From NCBI GenBank assembly GCA_032719365.1, contig CM064871.1, forward strand, positions 55,752,725 through 55,816,724: DNA of 64,000 nucleotides, in the 5' to 3' direction. Origin of the DNA: Prinsepia uniflora (lineage: Eukaryota > Streptophyta > Magnoliopsida > Rosales > Rosaceae). The notes under the pieces were generated by a model. It was not told the DNA's origin. It did no database searches and was given only the letters and a program-made list of their open reading frames with translations. A program made the position numbers and the translations under genes. Position 1 is the first letter of the stretch. Each line of letters begins with the position of its first letter. This document shows, piece by piece, positions 57,578-64,000 of the stretch.

Positions 57578-57687
57578 TTAGACAGTTTTAGAAAAGTTTT
57601 CAGTTTCATACAAGACAGGAAAAGCCCTAAGCATTGTAACCATAGTCTTGCAAGAAACAGGGCCAACATAATCCCTTTTGTCACCAT
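57578..57687 (-). pseudogene. Possible orphan terminal exon, function unknown
   Basis: On the minus strand a strong acceptor (CTTATTTTGTAG) is followed by 110 bp that stay open to a TAA at 57578-57580. The last 35 residues include GDKRDYVGPVSCKTM and end ENFSKTV. The composition is protein-like, but I do not recognise the protein. No upstream exon is seen before the Copia insertion at 57870. It may be the tail of a gene cut by transposons, or chance. Confidence 0.3.
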
Positions 57688-57869
57688 CTACAAAATAAGT
57701 ACACAAAATAACCGTGTATGGCATGTAGGCTGCAGAAATACACTAAAAATACAAATCCCACCTCCAAAAATGGATATACAACATCAAAAAATAAGCCACC
57801 TTTTCCACATCATTTATGTCTAAAGCTATAAATTAAGTTGAGACGTACCCGCAGCTAGAACGTATGTAT

Positions 57870-58422
57870 TGAAGTTCGAAGGATGAATCCCAGGAGCACG
57901 GGAACTGCAGCTCAGGTAGAGTTCTACACTCAACTTTACACTCACTCTTGCACACACTAGCTGAATTGAATCGAGGCTAGCTCGCTGGTTTAGGTTAGAA
58001 TGAAATGTGTTTGATTGTTTACTGTTTCATTGATCAAATGAGGAAGATGATGATGATTGAATGGTGTGTGTGCAATCACTACTCTCTGATGCACACAACC
58101 TGTTTGCTAAAATTCCTCACACGATTTTAGTACACTTGTTCACTCTGAAATCTTCTCTATATTTTTCATTCCATTCAACTGTTTCACATATGCACCTCAC
58201 TCGTACATTTCACACACCTCACAGCTTAGATGCTCTCACTCAACATCTAATAGAAAACTGACACCTAGCTAGTTAGTTACAAAACTTTGCAATCAAGTAA
58301 ACCACTCCTCTCTCCTCACGGTTACATCACAGATCACACACACACACATTTGATTACTCTAAAGCTTCTAGACTCACTTGTTCAGCTGGCACCCTGTCCA
58401 TGTGGCAGTTTACACCTCAACA
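57870..58422 (-). repeat. 3' LTR of the minus-strand Copia element
   Basis: TGAAGTTCGAAGG…CACCTCAACA on the plus strand, nearly identical to 62612-63164. The end of the pol reading frame (stop at 58410-58412) lies inside it. Confidence 0.94.
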
Positions 58423-61400
58423 GCCCCTCCTAAACTGTTCACTGGACATACTCCTAGCAAACCCCGTAGGTAGTTGAATCTAGCTTTAGGCAGAGGTTTG
58501 GTGAAGATGTCTGCAATTTGATCTTCAGTCCTGCAGTAAATGAGTGTAACATCTCCATTCAGTATTGCCTCTCTTATGTAAAGCACCTTCCTGTTTATGT
58601 GTTTAGTTTTCTGATGAAAGACAGGATTTCTTGCCATAGCAATGGCAGATTGATTGTCACACATCAAACTTGTAGCTGCCACCTGTTCCTCCCCGAAATC
58701 CTTTAGGACAAACCTTAACCAAATGGCCTGTGTAGTTGCTTCACAAGCACTAACATATTCAGCCTCTGCTGTAGATAGGGCAATACTTGATTGCTTGACT
58801 GAGGCCCATGAGAAAACTCCACTCCCAAAGCTGAAAGCATACCCTGAAGTACTTTTGCTATCATCAATCGATCCTCCCCAGTCACTATCACAGAAACCAA
58901 GTAGGATTGCAGCATTTCCTTTCTTGTACTCTAGGCCATAGTTCAAAGTCCCTTGCACATACCTAAGAACTCTCTTTGCTGTTCCAAAGTGCTTCTTAGT
59001 AGGATTGTGCATGAACCTGGCTAGGAGACTTGAGGCATACATAATGTCTGGTCTGGTGGCAGTAAGATACAACAGACTGCCCACAATCTGTCTGTATTCT
59101 TGTTCATTTGCAGCCCCACTCCCATCTTCCTTCTGCAGTTTGTCATTTGCTGCAAGGGGAGTTCCTGCAGGTTTGCAGTTTTTCAGTCCAAACTTGTTGA
59201 GTAGTGTCTGAGCATATGTTCGTTGATGAATATAGATGCTAGACTGAGACTGTAAGATTCCCATTCCAAGGAAATGGTGAAGTAATCCTAAATCAGTCAT
59301 CTCATACATCCTCATCATTTCTGATTTAAATTCCTGCATCATTCCCTCACTGTCACCAGTATAGATAATGTCATCAACATATATTGATACAATCAAGGTT
59401 CCCACATCTTGATTTACCCTGAGATATAATGTTGCTTCACTTATGCTCCTCTGAAAACCACACCTAAGTAGATAGGAGTCGATTTCCCCATACCAGGCCC
59501 TAGGGGCTTGCTTTAGCCCATACAAAGCCTTGTATAGCCTGTAGACTTTCTCCTCCTGTCCCTTAACCTCATAGCCTTCAGGCTGATGCACATACACTTC
59601 TTCCTGTAAAACACCATTCAGGAAGGCTGATTTGACATCCAGTTGATACAGCCTCCATTGCTTCTGTGCAGCCAATGCAATCAGTGTTCTGATTGTATCT
59701 AATCTGGCCACAGGAGCAAAGGTCTCATTAAAATCAATCCCTGGCTTTTGAGAGTATCCCTTAGCAACCAATCTTGCTTTCTGCTTCTGTACTGAACCAT
59801 CAAGATTCAGTTTGGTTTTATAAACCCACTTAACACCAATGACTGGTTTATTAAGTGGTTTCTTAACCAACTCCCATGTACCATTCTTCTCAATCATTTC
59901 AAGCTCATCCTCCATAGCTTTCTGCCATCCTCTGTCCCTTGCTGCATCTTGATAGTTTTCAGGCTCAATGATACTCATATGACACCTTGCATACACATCA
60001 CTTAAGTCCCTGTACTTAGGTTGAGGCATCTCTGGAGAATCAGGATCAGAAAGGTTCTGATCAACTGATTCCTCATGATCTTGTGCTTGTTCAACAGAAT
60101 CCTCATTCAATGTTTGAACCTGTCCTTGCTCATGATCAAATCCTAATTGCCTCACAGATAACCCCTCATTTCCTTCTCTTGTTTCATTCCATCTCCACTT
60201 TGTTCCTTCATCAAACTCTACAGTTCTGGATATCACAATCTTGTTAGTTTCCAGGTTATAGAGCCTATATCCCTTTTCACAGCTCCCATAACCCATGAAC
60301 ACACATTTAATCCCTTTCTTGTCCAACTTCTGTCTTAGTTGATCTGGAACATGTGTATAGCAAACACATCCAAAAACTCTAAGATGTTTGACACCTGGTT
60401 TTCTCCCTGTGAACTTTTCAAATGGTGTCATGCCATTTAGTGAGCTTGTTGGACATCTGTTCAGAAGGTAGCATGCAGTGTTTATAGCTTCACCCCAGAA
60501 CTTGTTAGGAACATCCTTCTCTTGCATCATTGACCTGGCCATTTCAACCAGAGTCCTATTCTTTCTTTCTGCCACACCATTCTGCTGTGGTGAGTATGCA
60601 ACAGTTAACTGTCTGCATATTCCTGTTTCTTCACAGAAAGTCTGAAACTCCTGTGACATGTACTCTCCTCCTCTGTCACTCCTGATCCTTTTGATCTTAT
60701 ATCCACTCTGCAGCTCCACCATCTTCTTGAACTTCTTGAAAACACCAAGTACTCCTGACTTGTGTGTAAGGAAGTATAACCAGCACATCCTGGTATGGTC
60801 GTCTATGAAGGTAAGAAAGTATCTGTTTCCACCATTTGTTGTCTCCTGCATTGGTCCACACACATCTGTGTGAATCAATTCCAGTGGATCAGATGCTTTC
60901 CAAGTGGGATCTTTGTCAAACTGCTCAACATGCATCTTCCCGGCCACACACCCTTCACAGACTTCTCCTTTAGCTTGCAGCATAGGTAATCCTACCACCA
61001 TATCTTTTTGTTGTAGCAGCTTCAAACTCTTGAAGTTTAGGTGTCCAAACCTCCTGTGCCAAAGTTCAGAGGCTTCACTCACTGTGGCTCTCATTGCTAC
61101 TGGGTTAACAGATTCAAATGACAAAGGAAAACATTTATTCCTGGTCATTTGAACCTTAGCAACTTTCTGTGTCATGGAACTGTCCTCATAGATGTCCACA
61201 GTTTGATCCCCAAACATCAGAAATTACCCATGCTCTATCATTTGTCCAATACTCAACAGATTTTCATCCAGTCCTGGTAAGAGCATCACTTCTTTGATAT
61301 GCCTCTCTCCCTGTTTAGTCTGTACCACCAGTGTGCCTTTCCCCACTGCCTGCACAAGATTTCCATCTCCCATCTTCACTCTTGCTTTAACAGTTCTATC

Positions 61401-62570
61401 TATATCAATTAACATAGATTCCTGCCCTGTCATATGATTACTGCAAGCACTGTCAAGATACCATTTACTGCAATCCTTGACTGCTACAGCATTGCAAGCA
61501 TAGAACAGATTAGGTGACGGATCTGTAATTTCTTGTGCCAAATTTCCTGCTGGCTTCTGTGTACAATCTTTAGCCATATGACCAAACTTTTGACAGTTGT
61601 AGCACTTGACACCACCCTTGAACCAACAATTTCCATAGTGATGCCGGTCACACTTCTTGCAGTGAGGTTTTGTCCCTAGATAATCACCCTTACTAGTACC
61701 AGCTCCTGAGTTAGAACCAGCACCCGATCCCTGACTTGAATTGAACCTTACTGAACTGTTCTTCTGGTTCCAGTTCTTAGTAGGCTTGAAAGGTTTCTTG
61801 GTTTTCCAACGATCAGTGCCATGGCTTGGCCTATTTGACACAGATAGACTAGCTAGGGCTTTATCTAAACCTCCATCTGTATGCATCTCCAACCTTTGAT
61901 CAAATGCCCTTATTGAGGCCACAACACTCTCAACATTTACAGTGTCAATGTCCCTGGTTTCTTCAATAATAGACACTATAGGATCAAATGGTTTGGTAAG
62001 ACTGATCAGAATCTTTTGAGCTAAACGTTTTTCAGTGATATCCTCTCCATAAGTTCTCATGTTATTCACTATTGCAAACAATCTTGACAGATACATAGAT
62101 AATGTTTCATCTTCCTTCATTCTTGCATACTCAAAATCTCTTCTAAGGGATTGTAGTTTAACTGACCGTACCTTGGAATCTCCTCTGTACTCTCTCTGCA
62201 AAACATCCCAAGCTTCTTTAGCTTTGACCTCATTCTGAATTCTGGGAAAAATATCATCAGTGACTGCATTCTGAATCATGCTTAATGCCTTAGCATCCTT
62301 GACACGGTCTATGTGAGTTGGTCTGATTTCGGTTTGTGCAGCAGGTTGTGTAGCAGAATTCTCACCAGTGACTTCAGTTGTCCTTGGTGACTCTGGAATT
62401 CCAATCTCAATGTACTCCCAGAGATCACAAGCAAGTAGAACTGTCCTCATCTTTACTCTCCAGAAGTCGTAGTTACTCCCATTGAAGAGTGGGATCTTCA
62501 AGTCACCTCCATGACCTGCCATTGCAGATGCAGCTTCAAACGTCAAATGCGATTGCTTCTTCTTCTCCAC
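58410..62570 (-). pseudogene. Copia gag-pol polyprotein with one in-frame stop
   Basis: One register runs from ATG at 62570 to a stop at 58410, 1386 codons, broken only by TAA at 61224-61226. Gag: LKIPLFNGSNYDFWRVKM near residue 25, then two zinc fingers, CKKCDRHHYGNC and CYNCQKFGHMAKDC. Protease: WYLDSACSNHMTG. GAG-pre-integrase: LWHRRFGHLNFKSL. Integrase: LIHTDVCGPM, IRSDRGGEYM and QQNGVAERKNR give the Asp-Asp-Glu triad. RT: QLDVKSAFLNGVLQEEVYVH and IYVDDIIYTG. RNase H: GFCDSDWGGSIDDSKSTSGY through ADIFTKPLPKARF. The product would copy and integrate element RNA. The stop falls between protease and GAG-pre-integrase, so it is probably a nonsense mutation, although read-through cannot be excluded. 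Confidence 0.93.
58423..58436 (-). promoter_or_regulatory. Polypurine tract of the minus-strand Copia element
   Basis: AGTTTAGGAGGGGC (minus strand) directly precedes the TGTTGAGG start of the 3' LTR. Confidence 0.85.
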
Positions 62571-62596
62571 TCACGCCCCAGATGCAGATCAAGCCT

Positions 62597-62608
62597 GCTC
62601 TGATACCA
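62597..62608 (-). promoter_or_regulatory. Primer-binding site of the minus-strand Copia element
   Basis: GCTCTGATACCA is the reverse complement of the initiator tRNA-Met site, three bases from the 5' LTR. The gag ATG lies only 26 bp further on, an unusually short leader. Confidence 0.93.
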
Positions 62609-62611
62609 TAT

Positions 62612-63164
62612 TGAAGTTCGAAGGATGAATCCCAGGAGCACGGGAACTGCAGCTCAGGTAGAGTTCTACACTCAACTTTACACTCACTCTTGCACACACT
62701 AGCTGAATTGAATCGAGGCTAGCTCGCTGGTTTAGGTTAGAATGAAATGTGTTTGATTGTTTACTGTTTCATTGATCAAATGAGGAAGATGATGATGATT
62801 GAATGGTGTGTGTGCAATCACTACTCTCTGATGCACACAACCTGTTTGCTAAAATTCCTCACACGATTTTAGTACACTTGTTCACTCTGAAATCTTCTCT
62901 ATATTTTTCATTCTATTCAACTGTTTCACATATGCACCTCACTCGTACATTTCACACACCTCACAGCTTAGATGCTCTCACTCAACATCTAATAGAAAAC
63001 TGACACCTAGCTAGTTAGTTACAAAACTTTGCAATCAAGTAAACCACTCCTCTCTCCTCACAGTTACATCACAGGTCACACACACACACATTTGATTACT
63101 CTAAAGCTTCTAGACTCACTTGTCCAGCTGGCACCCTGTCCATGTGGCAGTTTACACCCTAACA
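62612..63164 (-). repeat. 5' LTR of the minus-strand Copia element
   Basis: TGAAGTTCGAAGG…CACCCTAACA on the plus strand. Differences from the other LTR are single substitutions such as CATTCCATT/CATTCTATT and TTGTTCAGC/TTGTCCAGC. Confidence 0.94.
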
Positions 63165-63381
63165 GTACGTACCCTGATCGAACCTTTTTCAAAAATTGAT
63201 GAATTTCAATCTATTAATCCGTTCACATTGTGCACCGCCAAGATCTCCGAAGTTATATGTATGCATGCTTGCATCCTAGATCAAATCAAACTGCAACATT
63301 TCCCATAATTATCAAATCTCGATTGTCATTTTTCCATCTGTTGATGCACAGAAGACTGTTTTAGGATCATAGTTATCATCG
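63165..63381 (+). promoter_or_regulatory. Upstream region of the cysteine protease fragment
   Basis: A 217-bp stretch between the Copia LTR and the protease ATG. It would hold the proximal promoter and 5' leader; I can assign no definite element. The Copia insertion has displaced anything further upstream. Confidence 0.4.
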
Positions 63382-64000
63382 ATGGAGTTGGGGAAGTTTA
63401 TTTTGGTTGTTTTTTTATCCGTGGCTCTGATTATAGGCCTGGTTGAGAGCTTTGATTACCAAGAGAAGGACTTGGCATCTGAAGAGAGCCTGCGGGACTT
63501 GTATGAGAGGTGGAGGAGCCACCACACAATCTCCCATGACTTGAGAGAGAAGGAAAGACGTTTCAACGTCTTCAAGGAGAACATAAAGCATGTGCACAAG
63601 GTGAACCAAATGAGCAGGCCCTATAAGCTCAAGTTGAACAAGTTTGCTGACATGACCAAATATGAGTTTGTCACCTCCTAAGCCGGCTCAAAGGTCAGCC
63701 ATCACCGTGCGTTGCAGGGAATCCGGAGGGAAACCGGCTTCACACATGAGCAGACTGATAATCCTCCACTGGATTTTGATTGGAGAAAGAATGGAGCTGT
63801 CACTGGAATTAAAGACCAAGGCCAATGTGGTGAGTCTAAGAAATTAATATCGTAAACCAATTAATGCAAATTTTATGTAGTTACTTATGTAAAAGTGAAA
63901 CTCATGGTTGAAAGATGTTTTTGTTGTTGTGTGTGTTTTTCGATTGCCTTTATTGACAGAAAATCTCAAGTGAGACGGTTCAATCAAATCATTTAATTTT
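63382..64000 (+). pseudogene. Vignain/CEP-like papain-family cysteine protease, exon 1 with premature stop
   Basis: The ATG at 63382 gives a signal peptide (MELGKFILVVFLSVALIIGL). The inhibitory propeptide follows, with the ERFNIN pattern (EKERRFNVFKENIKHVHKVN, the Ile position being Val) and KLNKFADMT. A TAA at 63679-63681 interrupts the frame where related proteins have Tyr in a SYAGSK-like context. Downstream in the same register come ETGFTHEQTDN and WRKNGAVTGIKDQGQCG, the start of the mature enzyme up to the residue before the catalytic Ser-Cys-Trp. A donor G|GTGAGT ends the exon at 63829. The expected next exon is not seen in the last 170 bp. Such enzymes with ER-retention tails act in programmed cell death and seed reserve breakdown. 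This copy is probably dead, or a remnant. Confidence 0.85.

Larger units (their letters stand above)
57870..63164 (-). mobile_element. Copia element, minus strand, young and nearly intact
   Basis: Two LTRs of 553 bp (3' LTR 57870-58422, 5' LTR 62612-63164) differ at about six positions by eye. Primer site 62597-62608, gag and pol frames of 448 and 935 codons, and a purine tract before the 3' LTR are all in place. Gene order is that of Copia. I see no exact 5-bp target duplication (GTATGTAT on the left and GTACGTAC on the right are similar), so the flanks may have mutated. Confidence 0.95.

Noticed and set aside
57860..63172. An 8-bp target duplication GTATGTAT/GTACGTAC for the minus-strand Copia
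   Set aside because: Two mismatches in eight, and Copia elements make 5-bp duplications; I report no reliable duplication.
63940..64000. Second exon of the cysteine protease
   Set aside because: A TTGACAG acceptor is present, but the following bases do not encode the expected Ser-Cys-Trp-Ala-Phe region.

Overview
This window looks like nuclear DNA of a flowering plant, almost certainly a dicot. It is dominated by LTR retrotransposons inserted into one another. Only two pieces of recognisable host gene are present, both broken, plus one possible orphan exon. Plant signs are the initiator-tRNA-Met primer sites (TGGTATCAGAGC type), Copia and Ty3/gypsy families of plant type, two Cassandra-like LTRs carrying a 5S-rRNA-like domain, a plant ABCB (P-glycoprotein type) transporter and a papain-like protease of the vignain/CEP type. 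The TE families look like those of woody Rosaceae, but I cannot prove the species.

1-14551: Ty3/gypsy LTRs with very long LTRs (3.1-3.5 kb). A largely non-coding element starts before the window (LTR end 1-224, internal 225-3255, 3' LTR 3256-6765). It holds a Cassandra solo LTR (849-1170, TSD GTTGA) and seems itself to sit inside a second Cassandra copy (6766-6865). A reverse LTR follows at 6872-10171, so 3.3-3.5 kb arms face each other across about 106 bp. Fragments of related LTRs continue to 14551.

14552-18414: AT-rich intergenic DNA with two foldback/MITE-like elements. 18420-26474: a decayed Copia element (TSD ATTTG) whose gag is split by a 3.15-kb gypsy solo LTR (TSD ATTAT).

26973-38054 (minus): an ABCB15-like transporter pseudogene with seven recoverable exons and at least seven lesions. 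Intron 2 holds a 6.5-kb Copia element (31189-37694, TSD AAGTT).

38867-49997: a Copia leader and gag fragment joined to an Athila-like Ty3 integrase. That element was split by a gypsy LTR (40049-45977, TSD CCTTC), which was itself split by another (40183-43242, TSD AACTA).

49998-57144: a worn Cassandra LTR, then a gag-only non-autonomous LTR element (50613-57144, TSD ATTCT) with an array of short hairpins. 57870-63164: a young Copia element on the minus strand with one stop codon between long gag and pol reading frames. 63382-end: the first exon of a vignain-like cysteine protease with a premature stop.

The most unusual signals are in the long gypsy LTRs. They carry arrays of 12-14-nt mini-hairpins whose arms change together (GAGT/ACTC, GGGT/ACCC, GGGC/GCCC, GGTT/AACC). 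The arrays are bracketed by a conserved inverted pair of modules (GTGAGTGGAC...TGCATGCAT and its mirror). No new gene system of bacterial type is present.
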